A DNA stretch of 64,000 nucleotides from contig NZ_AP019654.1 of the NCBI RefSeq assembly GCF_009938205.1, positions 930,001 to 994,000 of the forward strand. Direction: 5' to 3'. Shown here piece by piece: positions 8,873 through 19,055 of the stretch. Position 1 is the stretch's first letter. Each line of letters begins with the position of its first letter. Position numbers and translations under genes: made by a program. A model generated the notes under the pieces. That model did not search any database. It worked only from the letters and a program-made list of their open reading frames with translations, and was not told the origin of the DNA. This stretch comes from Vibrio panuliri. Its GTDB lineage: Bacteria > Pseudomonadota > Gammaproteobacteria > Enterobacterales > Vibrionaceae.

Positions 8873-11148
8873 TGAAATACCAAATTCTAACCGTAGGTAA
8901 CCCTAATAGTGGTAAAACCACGCTTTTTAATGGTTTAACTGGCGCGAAACAACAGGTCGGCAACTGGGCAGGCGTGACTGTTGAGAAGAAAACCGGTCGA
9001 TACACTCACTCTGGCGACGACTTCTTATTGACCGACCTTCCTGGTATTTATGCACTTGATAGCGGAAATGATAGCAATAGTATTGATGAGTCGATTGCTT
9101 CACGTGCAGTGTTAACTCATCCAGCAGACTTAATTGTGAACGTTGTCGATGTGACATGTTTAGAGCGTAGCCTCTATATGACACTTCAGTTGCGCGAGCT
9201 TGGTCGCCCAATGGTCGTGGTGCTGAATAAAATGGATGCATTACGACGCGAGCGCCAGACAATTGATATTAAAGCGTTAGAGAAAGTTCTAGGCTGTCCA
9301 GTTTTTGCTATTTCAGCTAATAATAAAGCTCAGGTTGGTGAGTTTAAAGAATTGCTGCACAAAGTGGTTGTGCAAGGCGTTACGCTTGATGCCATGAAGC
9401 TGGACTATGACAGTGAATTTGAAGCGACATTAGATGCGGTAGAAGAGAATTTTACTGGTCAAGAGTCTGCGGCACGCGCACTGGCAATTCGCGCCCTCGA
9501 GCAGGATGTTTTGGTGCTAAATGCACTTAAACCTGAGCAACGAGAACTGCTCAACCAAAAGCGTCTCGCGTTGTCGATGGATGTGGACTTGCATGTCGCA
9601 GATACGAAATACACTTTCTTGCACGAGCAGTGTAAAAAAGTTCGACGTAGTGAAGGTAAGCTGAGCCATAGCTTTACAGAAAAAGTGGATCGCGTGATTC
9701 TCAACAAGTGGATAGGCGTGCCTTTCTTCTTTGTTGTGATGTATTTGATGTTTATGTTCTCAATTAACATCGGTGGTGCGTTTATCGACTTTTTCGATAT
9801 TGGCGTTGGTGCATTATTGGTTGATGGCGGGCATTTCCTGCTCGATGGTCACCTTCCTGTATGGCTCACAACTTTGATTGCTGATGGTATTGGTGGTGGT
9901 ATCCAAACCGTTGCGACCTTTATTCCTGTTATTGCTTGTCTTTACTTATTCCTAGCAGTGTTGGAAAGCTCGGGTTATATGTCACGAGCGGCCTTCGTGC
10001 TTGATAAAGTGATGCAGAAGATCGGCCTTCCGGGCAAAGCGTTTGTTCCACTCGTGTTAGGTTTTGGCTGTAATGTTCCATCAATCATGGCAACACGAAC
10101 GCTAGACCAAGAGCGTGAACGTAAGCTAGCAGCATCAATGGCACCATTTATGTCTTGTGGCGCACGTCTGCCTGTATACGCTTTATTCGCGGCGGCATTC
10201 TTCCCAGAGAGCGGACAGAATGTTGTATTTGCCCTTTACCTGCTGGGTATTGTTGCGGCAGTGTTCACTGGTTTAGTGCTGAAACATACGCTTTACCCTG
10301 GTTCTAGTGACAGCCTTGTGATGGAAATGCCTGATTATGAACTGCCAACTATGCAGAATGTAATGATCAAAACTTGGCAAAAGCTGAAGCGTTTTGTGCT
10401 TGGTGCGGGTAAAACGATCGTTGTGGTTGTTACGGTTCTAAGTTTCTTCAACTCTTTGGGGATGGATGGCAGCTTTGGTAACGAAGACTCAGAGAATTCT
10501 GTGTTATCTAAAGCCTCGCAAGTGGTTACGCCAGTGTTTGCACCAATCGGTGTTGCAGAAAACAACTGGCCAGCAACCGTCGGTATTATTACTGGTATTT
10601 TTGCCAAAGAGGCGGTAGTGGGCACACTAAACAGCTTGTACGCGCCAAGTGAAGGTGATGACGGCGGCGAGTACGATCTGATGGCAAGTTTGGAAGAAGC
10701 GGTGATGACCATTCCTGATAACCTAGCGGGATTAAACTACTCAGATCCTCTAGGCGTTGAGGTTGGTGATTTGACTGACAGTTCGGCGGTTGCACAAGAG
10801 CAAGAAGTGGATGCATCCATTTTTGGTAACCTTAAAGGTTACTTTGCTTCAAGCCATGCTGCGTTTGCTTACCTGATCTTTATCCTGCTTTACACGCCAT
10901 GTGTCGCGGCAATGGGGGCGTATGTGCGTGAGTTTGGACAAAAATACGCGCGTTTTATTGCGGTTTGGACAATGGGATTGGCCTACGGTAGCGCCGCTCT
11001 ATATTATCAAGCCACTCATTTCACGGATCACCCAGCGAGCAGCTCAGCGTGGATTGTCGGCATTCTGCTAGTATGCGGTATTGTATTCCGCATGCTTAAA
11101 TCTGCTGGTAAAAAACAGCAGCAGGCATTAGAGGTTCAAGTGGCATGA
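8872..11148 (+). CDS. feoB: Ferrous iron permease FeoB
   Basis: Inner-membrane Fe2+ transporter with a cytoplasmic G-protein domain. The G1 loop GNPNSGKTT starts at residue 9; the G2 region GNWAGVTVEKKTG, G3 DLPGIY and G4 NKMD follow. The membrane half (from about residue 280) contains two Gate-type repeats and the conserved Cys motifs GFGCNVPS and MSCGARLPVYALF, plus YTPCVAAMGA near the end. Length is 758 residues against 773 in E. coli. The gene overlaps feoA by 1 nt and feoC by 4 nt (ATGA), so the three are one operon. Confidence 0.98.
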   Translation: MKYQILTVGNPNSGKTTLFNGLTGAKQQVGNWAGVTVEKKTGRYTHSGDDFLLTDLPGIYALDSGNDSNSIDESIASRAVLTHPADLIVNVVDVTCLERSLYMTLQLRELGRPMVVVLNKMDALRRERQTIDIKALEKVLGCPVFAISANNKAQVGEFKELLHKVVVQGVTLDAMKLDYDSEFEATLDAVEENFTGQESAARALAIRALEQDVLVLNALKPEQRELLNQKRLALSMDVDLHVADTKYTFLHEQCKKVRRSEGKLSHSFTEKVDRVILNKWIGVPFFFVVMYLMFMFSINIGGAFIDFFDIGVGALLVDGGHFLLDGHLPVWLTTLIADGIGGGIQTVATFIPVIACLYLFLAVLESSGYMSRAAFVLDKVMQKIGLPGKAFVPLVLGFGCNVPSIMATRTLDQERERKLAASMAPFMSCGARLPVYALFAAAFFPESGQNVVFALYLLGIVAAVFTGLVLKHTLYPGSSDSLVMEMPDYELPTMQNVMIKTWQKLKRFVLGAGKTIVVVVTVLSFFNSLGMDGSFGNEDSENSVLSKASQVVTPVFAPIGVAENNWPATVGIITGIFAKEAVVGTLNSLYAPSEGDDGGEYDLMASLEEAVMTIPDNLAGLNYSDPLGVEVGDLTDSSAVAQEQEVDASIFGNLKGYFASSHAAFAYLIFILLYTPCVAAMGAYVREFGQKYARFIAVWTMGLAYGSAALYYQATHFTDHPASSSAWIVGILLVCGIVFRMLKSAGKKQQQALEVQVA

Positions 11149-11375
11149 TCCTGACAGAGTTAAAGCAATACATTGATGCTCAAGGCAGTGCTACGCGAAG
11201 TGAACTCGCGAAGAAATTTGCTTTAAGTGAAGATGGCGTAGATGCAATGCTTTCTGTTTGGATAAAGAAAGGCGTGATTTCGCGCATGATTGATACTAAT
11301 AAAGCGAATAAGGTGACCCGAATTCGTTATTCCGTCAATCAAACTGATGGACTGTCGTTGACCGTCACAATGTAA
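11145..11375 (+). CDS. feoC: FeoC-like winged-helix protein
   Basis: A 76-residue protein with a winged-helix fold signature (TRSELAKKFALSEDGVDAMLSVWIKKGVI) and the last gene of feoABC, overlapping feoB by ATGA. Enterobacterial FeoC has a Cys cluster that can bind Fe-S. This protein has no Cys at all, so that cannot apply here. In V. cholerae FeoC is required for Feo function through contact with the FeoB cytoplasmic domain; that role is inferred here from family and position. Confidence 0.9.
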   Translation: MILTELKQYIDAQGSATRSELAKKFALSEDGVDAMLSVWIKKGVISRMIDTNKANKVTRIRYSVNQTDGLSLTVTM

Positions 11376-11391
11376 AATTGCGAGCTTAAAG

Positions 11392-11421
11392 AAAAGCCAC
11401 TTCAACTGAAGTGGCTTTTTT
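11392..11421. terminator. Bidirectional terminator between feoC and the HIT gene
   Basis: A 12-bp perfect stem (AAAAGCCACTTC / GAAGTGGCTTTT) with an AACT loop and T runs on both strands lies between convergent feoC and the HIT-family gene. Confidence 0.93.
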
Positions 11422-11427
11422 GATCCA

Positions 11428-11856
11428 TCAAGCTTTACTAAATAGGCTACTTAAACTCAGCACATTGCCTATGCGGGTAGCAATGGCAACTTGTTCTTCG
11501 TCACTGCGAAACTGACCTTGTGTATTTCCCCACACCGGCCCTGGCCAAGCGATGTCGTCTTTGAAACGTGCGATATGATGGATGTGCAACTGCGGCACCA
11601 TATTACCTAACGCCCCCAAGTTGAGTTTGTCTGGTTGAAAGGTTGCTTCTAACGCTTGGCTTACCGCTTGAGACTCAAGCAAGAATTGTTGTTGTTCCTG
11701 CATTGGTAAATGGTGCAACTCTTTCAAGTTTTCCCGCTTTGGTACCAAAATAACCCAAGGCACAGCACTGTCTTTATGCAGCAAAGCAACGGTTAGTGGG
11801 AAGTGGCCAAGTACGGTGGTGTCTTTTGCCAATTGAGGATGCAGTTCAAAGCTCAT
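11428..11856 (-). CDS. HIT family hydrolase
   Basis: A 142-residue cytoplasmic protein of the histidine-triad superfamily, which hydrolyses nucleotide phosphoanhydrides or phosphoramidates such as Ap4A. The catalytic segment is QLHIHHIARF near residues 88-97. It departs slightly from the textbook HxHxH spacing, with adjacent His residues in the middle. The upstream strand pattern VPWVILVPKRENLKELHHL is also typical. It is a single gene, convergent with feoC. The substrate cannot be told from sequence. Confidence 0.85.
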   Translation of the reverse strand: MSFELHPQLAKDTTVLGHFPLTVALLHKDSAVPWVILVPKRENLKELHHLPMQEQQQFLLESQAVSQALEATFQPDKLNLGALGNMVPQLHIHHIARFKDDIAWPGPVWGNTQGQFRSDEEQVAIATRIGNVLSLSSLFSKA

Positions 11857-12374
11857 CGTTTCAATCCATCTGTTTTGTCATATCGCGCCAGTATAACGCT
11901 TTCCTAGTTTGAAACACTATGCAGCTCACACGATTTAAGCGTGTCGAGGTAGAGTTTGTTGAGCAAACTCTGCGGGTGGGTTGTTGGTTTAATTCATAGA
12001 GCTCAATGCAAATCGTTAGGCAAATAGAGTTAACTTACCAGCATGCCTCTCTCCTTGGAAAAGCCTATTTTCATGCGCTTGGATGGGCGGTAAAGGTAAA
12101 ACTCGCGCTTAATGGGCTTGCTACGGGCTGTTTATCGGCTGATTGGTTTGAATTAGCCACAAAAAGTGAGTATTCACCATCAACTAGATGGTAATTTCTT
12201 AGCTAGGCGCTTAAGAAAAGCGCGAGATCAATAGCGAAGATTTGCTTAAATATCATCCAAACAATCACCTGTAAGTACTGGGGCTATATTAATAACTCTA
12301 ATGATTAAGTAGTATTTAGACATATACGCTAACTCAATCAATTGATTGATAAAAACAAATAAAGGCGCAGTACT
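11857..12374. other. Intergenic region without a convincing gene
   Basis: 518 bp. It holds a perfect 8-bp hairpin (AGAGTTTG / CAAACTCT, 11951-11971) not followed by a U tract, a GCGCTT/AAGCGC hairpin near 12207-12223, and AT-rich sequence ahead of the next gene that probably carries its promoter. A 62-codon frame at 12006 has neither a ribosome binding site nor family features. No RNA gene is recognised. Confidence 0.6.
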
Positions 12375-12974
12375 ATGTCGAAAACTAGTGGTCGAGAATC
12401 TTATCAAGGGCTAATTTATCTCATTCAGTTCGCAATCATCGGGGTGATATTTTATCGAGGTCAGCAGATCTACAATGTTGTGCCAGATAAGTTTGATAAT
12501 GCACTTTGGTTAGGACTGTTTGTCTTCCTTTATTTTATTTGCCTAAGAACGGCAACTCAAAACCATGCGGGTTATGATGCGACTGAGACGACTTACTATC
12601 GAAATGGCTCGTACTCGCATCAGAACGTGAATCTCTCAAGCCGATGGGAAGCAAAAAGTCGAGAAGAACAGCAAGCAATCATGGCCGCGAATGGTGGATT
12701 ATCGCCGCTTGTTTTTGGTTTTTACCAAGCAGCCGTAACCACACTATACTGCATGTTTATCTTCAATGATTTTGGTTGGAGCATGTGGGTGCACATTTTG
12801 GTGGGTTTCGTCGGCCTCTGCTTTTGCTGGGCGATGGTGGGACACTTTTTAAGAGGGATTGAAACCATCGGAAGGAGCTCTCTTGCTGCCGGTTTCATTT
12901 TAGACTTGATATTAGTGTCTGGTGTTACCGCATCGGTATGCTCAACGATTATGTTCTTCTGGCATCATAATTAG
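12375..12974 (+). CDS. Predicted five-segment membrane protein of unknown function
   Basis: A 199-residue protein I do not recognise. It has about five hydrophobic segments (near 11-28, 42-59, 112-130, 138-157 and 170-195). A polar loop of about 50 residues separates the second and third (residues 60-110, rich in Tyr, Asn and Arg). AAAGGCG lies 9 nt before the ATG, and the coding pattern resembles its neighbours. It stands alone, followed by a strong terminator. Nothing in the context suggests a function. Confidence 0.75.
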   Translation: MSKTSGRESYQGLIYLIQFAIIGVIFYRGQQIYNVVPDKFDNALWLGLFVFLYFICLRTATQNHAGYDATETTYYRNGSYSHQNVNLSSRWEAKSREEQQAIMAANGGLSPLVFGFYQAAVTTLYCMFIFNDFGWSMWVHILVGFVGLCFCWAMVGHFLRGIETIGRSSLAAGFILDLILVSGVTASVCSTIMFFWHHN

Positions 12975-13052
12975 GGGAGATGCTTCCGCTGGCAACGTTT
13001 TTTCGCTTCGCTCGAATTAACTTTTACTAGAGTTATGCCAATTCCTGATGGC

Positions 13053-13084
13053 AAAAGCCCGCTAACTATTAGCGGGCTTTTTTA
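13053..13084 (+). terminator. Rho-independent terminator after the membrane protein gene
   Basis: AAAAGCCCGCTAA pairs with TTAGCGGGCTTTT around a 3-nt loop, followed by more T. It lies 79 bp after the stop codon. Confidence 0.9.
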
Positions 13085-13205
13085 ATGTGGTTGAGTGCGG
13101 GGCGCTTAATCTAAGGCGCACACGACGAGGGACTTTAATCCCTGTGTAAACTTTTCAGTGTGCTAAAACGAGAAAACCCCAGCATTTCTGCTAGGGTTTA
13201 GAATG

Positions 13206-13296
13206 TGGCGGAGAGATAGGGATTTGAACCCTAGATACGCTATTAACGTATGCCGGTTTTCAAGACCGGTGCTTTCAACCACTCAGCCATCTCTCC
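13206..13296 (-). tRNA. tRNA-Ser, anticodon UGA
   Basis: The minus strand folds as a 91-nt type II tRNA. The acceptor GGAGAGA pairs with TCTCTCC, the anticodon stem-loop is CCGGTCTTGAAAACCGG with TGA in the loop, a long variable arm follows, then the T loop GTTCAAATC. The 3' GCCA end is encoded. The long variable arm and TGA anticodon identify tRNA-Ser reading UCA/UCG. Confidence 0.96.
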
Positions 13297-13463
13297 GTGT
13301 GGTGCGCATAATATAGTGGTGTGTTGAGCTTGTAAACCCCTGTTTTTACTGTTTGCTTTATTTATGAGCAGTTTTGCTACCAAAAGCAAAGCAATTGGAT
13401 TTTTAGGGTAAAAAAGTGCGCGAAATAATTGCTCAACCTATTGAATACGCTTCAAAGGGCAAC

Positions 13464-13492
13464 AAAAAAGGCTGACGTTAAACGCCAGCCTT
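13464..13492 (-). terminator. Terminator of argS
   Basis: On the minus strand AAGGCTGGCG pairs with CGTCAGCCTT (one mismatch) around a 5-nt loop, followed by TTTTTTG. It lies 25 bp after the argS stop. Confidence 0.85.
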
Positions 13493-13516
13493 GATAGCTT
13501 GTATCAACAGTCGAGC

Positions 13517-15250
13517 TTACATACGCTCTAGCGTGTCGATACCTAGTAGTGATAGACCTTGCTTGATAGTCTTCGCTGTCAGCGCTGCAAGTTTTAGGCG
13601 GCTCTGTTTCACAGCTTCGTCTTCTGCTACTAGGATAGGGCATGCCTCGTAGAAGCTAGAGAACTGACCTGCTAGTTCGAATAGGTAGCTACACATAATA
13701 TGTGGTTGACCTTCGCGAGCCACTGACTGAACGGCTTCTTCAAACTGCATTAGCTTAGCGATAAGCGCTTTCTCTTTCTCGTCAGTGATTTGGATATCAC
13801 CTTGTAGCTCATCCATTGACACGCCAGCTTTAGCGAAAATAGATGCGACACGAGTGTATGCGTATTGCATGTAAGGCGCTGTGTTGCCTTCAAATGCTAG
13901 CATGTTGTCCCAATCAAACACGTAGTCAGTAGTACGGTGCTTAGATAGGTCAGCGTACTTAACGGCTGCCATTGCCACTGTGCTTGAGATTTTCGCTTTC
14001 TCTTCAGCATCAAGGTCTGGGTTCTTCGATTCAATCAGTTTCGCTGCGCGCTCTTCTGCTTCATCTAGAAGATCGGCAAGACGTACAGTACCGCCAGCAC
14101 GAGTCTTAAATGGACGACCATCTTTACCTAGCATCATACCGAAGGCATGGTGCTCAAGAGATACAGACTCTGGCACGTAACCCGCTTTACGAACGATAGT
14201 CCAAGCTTGCATTAGGTGCTGATGTTGACGAGAGTCGATGAAGTATAGAACGCGATCTGCACCAAGTTGCTCGTAACGGTATTTTGCACACGCAATGTCA
14301 GTCGTGGTGTATAGGAAGCCACCATCACGTTTTTGCACGATAACGCCCATAGGTTCGCCATCTTTGTTCTTGAACTCGTCTAGGAAGACAACTTGTGCGC
14401 CATCATCTTCAACCGCAAGACCTTGTGCTTTAAGGTCTGCAACGATCTTAGGTAACATGTCGTTGTACATGCTCTCACCCATAACGTTATCACGAGTTAG
14501 TGAAACGTTTAGACGATCGTAGTTGCGTTGGTTTTGAATCATGGTTACGTCAACCAGCTTCTTCCACATTTCTGCGCAGAACTCATCGCCGCCTTGTAGT
14601 TTAACTACGTAGCCACGCGCTTTTACCGCGAACTCTTCGTCTTCATCGTACAGTTTTTTCGATTCACGATAGAAAGCTTCAAGGTCAGCCAGTTCCATCG
14701 ATACTTCACCAGATTCCTGTTGTACGCGCTCTAGGTTGGCGATCAACATACCAAACTGAGTACCCCAGTCACCGATGTGGTTCGCACGAATCACTTTGTG
14801 ACCTAGGAATTCAAGCGTGCGTACAACCGCATCACCAATGATGGTTGAGCGTAGGTGACCAACGTGCATTTCTTTCGCTACGTTTGGTGCCGAGTAGTCT
14901 GCAACGATAGTTTGTGCTGCTTCTGCCGCTACGCCAAGACGTGAATCAGCTAGCGCTAACTCCGCTTGTTTGGCAAGAAACTCTTCACTAAGGAAGATAT
15001 TGATAAAGCCAGGACCTGCAATTTCAGTTTTGCTCGCAATACCGTCTAGGTCTAGAACATCCAATACTTTCTGCGCAAATTCGCGAGGGTTCGTACCGAG
15101 TTTTTTAGCGACGCCCATAACGCCGTTTGCTTGGTAGTCACCGAATTGTGCTTTTGCAGATTGACGAACGGCTGCAGGGCTGCCTGCAGGTGCGCCAGCG
15201 GCTTCTAGAGCCTGAGAAACTTTTTCATTAATAAGTGCTTGGATATTCAC
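13517..15250 (-). CDS. argS: Arginyl-tRNA synthetase
   Basis: Class I synthetase charging tRNA-Arg. The start is GTG at 15250 giving (M)[14 protein letters not shown]: this is 577 residues, the family length, and AAGGA lies 7 nt upstream. A TTG five codons earlier overlaps that ribosome binding site and is not the likely start. The N-terminal Add-1 domain is followed by the HIGH-type motif [15 protein letters not shown] near residues 122-136. The C-terminal anticodon-binding domain ends [12 protein letters not shown]. It is divergent from yecM, a neighbour also found next to argS in E. coli. Confidence 0.97.
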   Translation of the reverse strand: MNIQALINEKVSQALEAAGAPAGSPAAVRQSAKAQFGDYQANGVMGVAKKLGTNPREFAQKVLDVLDLDGIASKTEIAGPGFINIFLSEEFLAKQAELALADSRLGVAAEAAQTIVADYSAPNVAKEMHVGHLRSTIIGDAVVRTLEFLGHKVIRANHIGDWGTQFGMLIANLERVQQESGEVSMELADLEAFYRESKKLYDEDEEFAVKARGYVVKLQGGDEFCAEMWKKLVDVTMIQNQRNYDRLNVSLTRDNVMGESMYNDMLPKIVADLKAQGLAVEDDGAQVVFLDEFKNKDGEPMGVIVQKRDGGFLYTTTDIACAKYRYEQLGADRVLYFIDSRQHQHLMQAWTIVRKAGYVPESVSLEHHAFGMMLGKDGRPFKTRAGGTVRLADLLDEAEERAAKLIESKNPDLDAEEKAKISSTVAMAAVKYADLSKHRTTDYVFDWDNMLAFEGNTAPYMQYAYTRVASIFAKAGVSMDELQGDIQITDEKEKALIAKLMQFEEAVQSVAREGQPHIMCSYLFELAGQFSSFYEACPILVAEDEAVKQSRLKLAALTAKTIKQGLSLLGIDTLERM

Positions 15251-15488
15251 ACGCGCTTCCTTCAAATCTAGGAAATATTGAGGTTTGCCGATTGTGGCGA
15301 AAATGGATACTGATAGTATCGGCGCCGTTCAAAATAGCGGCAAACCAAATCGAGTTCACAAATTGGCGCACATGATACCAATTTTATTAAAAGGCATATA
15401 GGGCGTAATTTGAGTATTTTGCTACTTTTCCCTAAGTAAAAGGTTACTATGAGCAAAAAAGTCACCTTTTACTTTAGGAAGATGCCTC

Positions 15489-16082
15489 ATGTCGCTAGCA
15501 AGTGCAGAACTATTGCCAGAGCAGTTAAAGCAAAAATTACCAGAATTTATGCTTAGAATTCAAAATCTAAGTGAAAAGCTCCGTATCGATTTAGCTCAGT
15601 TTCAAGCGGATCATATAGCGTTGCGTATCAATGAGGTGGAACTCGCCCAACAAGCGCATCAAGCGTGGTTGAAAGAGGGGAAAGAGATCTCTAATGCGCA
15701 GATTAATGGACGTCCGATCATTGTTTTAGCCTTTCACCAACCTTTAAAGGCACTCGACTGGCAAATAGAGTGTTTAGAACTACCGTATCCAACTGAGGGT
15801 AAACTCTACCCAGAACAGAGTTGGGAGCATGTTGAGTTTGTGATTCCTTCACAAGCACAAACCGCAGAAGAGTTTGCCCAAGAGCTTAAACAGCGTTTTC
15901 CATCCTTGGCTGCACAGTGGGGCGACTTGGCTGACATGGGGATCAAGGTCAAGCTATCGAGTCCCAAAGGCGAGGGTGAGCGGCTGAATAACCCGACCGT
16001 TGCGTTTAAGCATCAAGGGGTGTGTATTAAGCTCCACCCCCATTCGCTTAAAGCGATTGTCGCTTCTGAGCAATCAGCCTAG
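15489..16082 (+). CDS. yecM: YecM family protein (VOC-like fold)
   Basis: A 197-residue conserved gammaproteobacterial protein. The YecM structure is a vicinal-oxygen-chelate-type fold suggesting metal-dependent chemistry, but no reaction is known. The sequence has ADHIALRIN, an EHVEFVIP strand carrying Glu/His, and a C-terminal IKLHPHSLKAIV, which supply potential metal ligands. It is divergent from argS and its 3' end overlaps the convergent M16 protease gene by 9 bp. Confidence 0.88.
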   Translation: MSLASAELLPEQLKQKLPEFMLRIQNLSEKLRIDLAQFQADHIALRINEVELAQQAHQAWLKEGKEISNAQINGRPIIVLAFHQPLKALDWQIECLELPYPTEGKLYPEQSWEHVEFVIPSQAQTAEEFAQELKQRFPSLAAQWGDLADMGIKVKLSSPKGEGERLNNPTVAFKHQGVCIKLHPHSLKAIVASEQSA

Positions 16083-18848
16083 TTCAACGTCTTTTGGTCT
16101 TAATTGAAATTCTTCAATTGACCCAATTTCTAACCCAAGGTTTAACGGCTCCGCCTCTTGGTGGGCATTGCCTTGGGTGTGCATTATCAAACGATTCGCC
16201 GTGCGCGGTTTTAGCTGGTTGACGACAAAACGAATCATATCGCTGCGAGTCAATTTCTTCAGTTCAGCAAGCACGCGCTGTCTTTGGTTAAAGTCCTCAT
16301 CTTTATTACCAATAGCGACCCAAAGTCTTTGGGCACGCCCACGTAACGTCGTGTCTGGAGTGGCAATTTGATTCCAAAGCCCTCGTTTACTGCTGTGCCA
16401 TTGATACTCATTAAGTTCGAGCAAGACCATGTAAAATGCATTGAGGAACTCATCAATCGAGCTAATCAACTCGACTGGCGCCGCATTCGGTGATTGGACA
16501 TAAAGTACGATACCCGGGTGCTTATTGAGTGGCATATTGCCGGTGCCTACCATGTAACCCAGTTGCTGTTTTGTCCGAATTTCATGGAAGAAGGTCGCCG
16601 ACATTAAGTGGTTTGCCAGAGAGTATAAAGCGATGTTTTTGGCTGAAGTATCATCACATTGGTAGTACACCACAATCGCCGAGTCTTCTTGATTGCAAGG
16701 CACATCACGCTGGAATGTGCCGCTTTGCCCAAGCATCACGAGAGGGCGGAGTGCCTCTTCGTATTGTTGGTTCTGTACGCGTAGTGCGTCTCTTAATGTA
16801 TCACCCAGCGCTAACGCATCACTTCGAGTCCAATCTCCAAAGACAAACATTTCAACGTGTAGCTCGGCCAAAATGGCTTGGACAAAGCTCGCCAATGAAT
16901 CAACCTCAATGGTTTCCAGCGCTTCAACTAATACCGGATAAGGAGGATTGTTTGGTTGTAGAATCCCTGTCATGGCATTAAATAGCTGCGAAATAGGGCG
17001 ATCTTGGGCTGAATTTCGCCAATTTCTCAGCAATTGGGTTTTTATCGTGTCAAAACGTTTTTGGCTAAACTCCCGTTTGGCAAAACGCGCCAAAATCATT
17101 TTCATCAACTCTGGCTGCTTTTCCGTAAAACCAGAAATCGCGAGGGTAACGCCGCCCTGATGCGCGTACAGGTTGTACCCCATGCCTGCAATTTCAGCTT
17201 GGTAGGTCTCTTTTGCTAAGGCGTCGAGGAACATTTCAACGCACAAGCGAGTCTTGACGATATTGATCGGTGTAGCAACCGCATTAGGGCTATCAATCGC
17301 AACATAAACCACACCTTTAGGAACGCGAAACTCATCATCTTGCAGATGCCAGAGTTTAAAGCCCGGCATTTCTGAAATGACTTGCGGAACTTCCGTAACT
17401 TCGTCTAGCGGCTTAGGTGTGAGGTCGTAGCAAATAAACGGGTTACGCTCAGGTAACTCAGCCTTGATGGTTGACGGTTGAAGGTAAAACGCTTTTTGCT
17501 CTGGGCTAAGTTGTCGCACTGAGTATGGCGTAAAATACCATTTGGCGGTTTCCTCATAATCAAGCCCTTTGGCAATTAACGTGACGCGAAGGTTGTCGGC
17601 AGTAAAGTGAGTCGCTAACTGCTGCAGCACATCTAACTGGTACTGCGCCATTTTAAAATCACCATAGATGATATCGTCACTTTGATAGTGCTGCATATTG
17701 ACCACAAGGTGACTTGCCATATCTAACGGGCGAGTTGGCTCTTGAAAACGAAAAGCTGACTCAAGTACCGCTTTTTTCTCAAGATAGCGCCACTCATCGA
17801 AACCGCGTGCTTTGATGATGGCGATATAGTTAAACACAGCCTGAATAATATCGTCAGTATGGTTGAGGCCTTTTTCCGTCAGAGTACAACTGACATTGAA
17901 CTCGCGATAATTACTGCCGCTCGCGCCACCGCCTGCAGATAGTGATGTGATCCACCCTGCCTCTTTGAGTTCGAGCATTAAGCTGTTGTCACCTTCATAG
18001 CCAAGCAGATGGGCAAAATAGGAAAGGGGCTTAGTATGGTAGTACTCATCGCTACTTGGCATCGGGAAGGTCAGCATTAGCTTGCGGATTTCTTTAACCG
18101 GCTCGACATTGACCCAAATTCCGGTTGAACGTAAATCAGCGTAAGGTTCAGTCACGCATTTGCCACTAAGGTGCTGATTGGTAATCGCAGAAAACTTCTC
18201 TTTTGCGCAGTTCTCAAGTTCATCTAAGGATTGCGCGCCAGCCAGCACCAGCGTCATAAGATCGGCAGAATAGTTTTGCTGATGAAAGCGAATGATCTCG
18301 TCACGAATTGACTGACCACCACGGTCGCCTAGAGTTTCAAGATTACCAACCGAAAACTTGGCAAAAGGATGGTTAGGATTGATCACCTCTTTGTGCACTT
18401 GGTAAAGGCGTCGAGAGTCATCGTTGAGTTTCATTTTGTACTCAGAGTCGACGGCTTGACGTTCCTTATCGAGCGCCTCTGCATTGAATAGCGGTGCCGT
18501 AAAAAACTGGCTAAATCTGTCGAGGGCGTTGGCGAATGCGCGAGTATCGACATCGAAAAAGAAACAAGTATGTTCCGTGCCTGTCCATGCGTTGTTCATT
18601 CCGCCATGTTGGCTAATGTAACTCTGAAACTCGCCCACTTTTGGGTATTTTTCGGTGCCAAGAAACAGCATATGTTCAAGATAGTGCGCCATGCCTTCAC
18701 GGTCTGAAGGGTCGTCGAAATGACCGACGTTGACCGCCAGTGCCGCCGCCGATTTTTGTGCATCTTGGTCGTGAATCAATAGCACCCTTAAATCATTGCT
18801 TAAGGTTAAGTAGCGATATTGATTAGTATCATTTGGGCTTACATGCAC
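16074..18848 (-). CDS. Insulinase-family (M16) zinc metalloprotease
   Basis: A 924-residue protease of the pitrilysin/insulysin type. Starting at GTG 18848 (GGAG 7 nt upstream; the frame is open another 21 codons but without a ribosome site), the inverted zinc motif HYLEH is at residues 55-59, and the third ligand Glu is in AVDSEYKMKLNDDSRR. Later inactive M16 repeats follow, including the region FHEIRTKQQLGYMVG typical of the C-terminal half. There is no obvious signal peptide, which suggests a cytoplasmic enzyme rather than E. coli periplasmic protease III. It overlaps yecM tail to tail. Confidence 0.93.
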   Translation of the reverse strand: MHVSPNDTNQYRYLTLSNDLRVLLIHDQDAQKSAAALAVNVGHFDDPSDREGMAHYLEHMLFLGTEKYPKVGEFQSYISQHGGMNNAWTGTEHTCFFFDVDTRAFANALDRFSQFFTAPLFNAEALDKERQAVDSEYKMKLNDDSRRLYQVHKEVINPNHPFAKFSVGNLETLGDRGGQSIRDEIIRFHQQNYSADLMTLVLAGAQSLDELENCAKEKFSAITNQHLSGKCVTEPYADLRSTGIWVNVEPVKEIRKLMLTFPMPSSDEYYHTKPLSYFAHLLGYEGDNSLMLELKEAGWITSLSAGGGASGSNYREFNVSCTLTEKGLNHTDDIIQAVFNYIAIIKARGFDEWRYLEKKAVLESAFRFQEPTRPLDMASHLVVNMQHYQSDDIIYGDFKMAQYQLDVLQQLATHFTADNLRVTLIAKGLDYEETAKWYFTPYSVRQLSPEQKAFYLQPSTIKAELPERNPFICYDLTPKPLDEVTEVPQVISEMPGFKLWHLQDDEFRVPKGVVYVAIDSPNAVATPINIVKTRLCVEMFLDALAKETYQAEIAGMGYNLYAHQGGVTLAISGFTEKQPELMKMILARFAKREFSQKRFDTIKTQLLRNWRNSAQDRPISQLFNAMTGILQPNNPPYPVLVEALETIEVDSLASFVQAILAELHVEMFVFGDWTRSDALALGDTLRDALRVQNQQYEEALRPLVMLGQSGTFQRDVPCNQEDSAIVVYYQCDDTSAKNIALYSLANHLMSATFFHEIRTKQQLGYMVGTGNMPLNKHPGIVLYVQSPNAAPVELISSIDEFLNAFYMVLLELNEYQWHSSKRGLWNQIATPDTTLRGRAQRLWVAIGNKDEDFNQRQRVLAELKKLTRSDMIRFVVNQLKPRTANRLIMHTQGNAHQEAEPLNLGLEIGSIEEFQLRPKDVELG

Positions 18849-19055
18849 AGCTTTTCTCCGAACCTTGAGAGTATGTCTAAGTATGAACGCGTTTATTGCG
18901 CCTGCAAACAACTATTCAGCATCCTCTGGGGATGAAATGAGGTATTTGCGGCATAAATGATTGCCACATCTTGAAACAAAAACATCCATATTACCCTTAA
19001 GATTGTTAAGAAAGTCTGAGTCTTTGGCAAGTTACTTGATATAATTAATTAAAAT

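Noticed and set aside
12006..12194. Open frame of 62 codons on the plus strand
   Set aside because: No ribosome binding site of quality, no family-like composition, and no neighbour relation. It lies in an AT-rich spacer and is most likely chance.
13139..13160. Possible remnant tRNA or attachment site next to tRNA-Ser
   Set aside because: No duplicated tRNA 3' end and no integrase gene nearby; the neighbourhood is ordinary chromosomal sequence.
16529..17219. Several overlapping plus-strand frames inside the M16 protease gene
   Set aside because: They are reading-frame shadows of a 924-residue conserved protease gene on the other strand.
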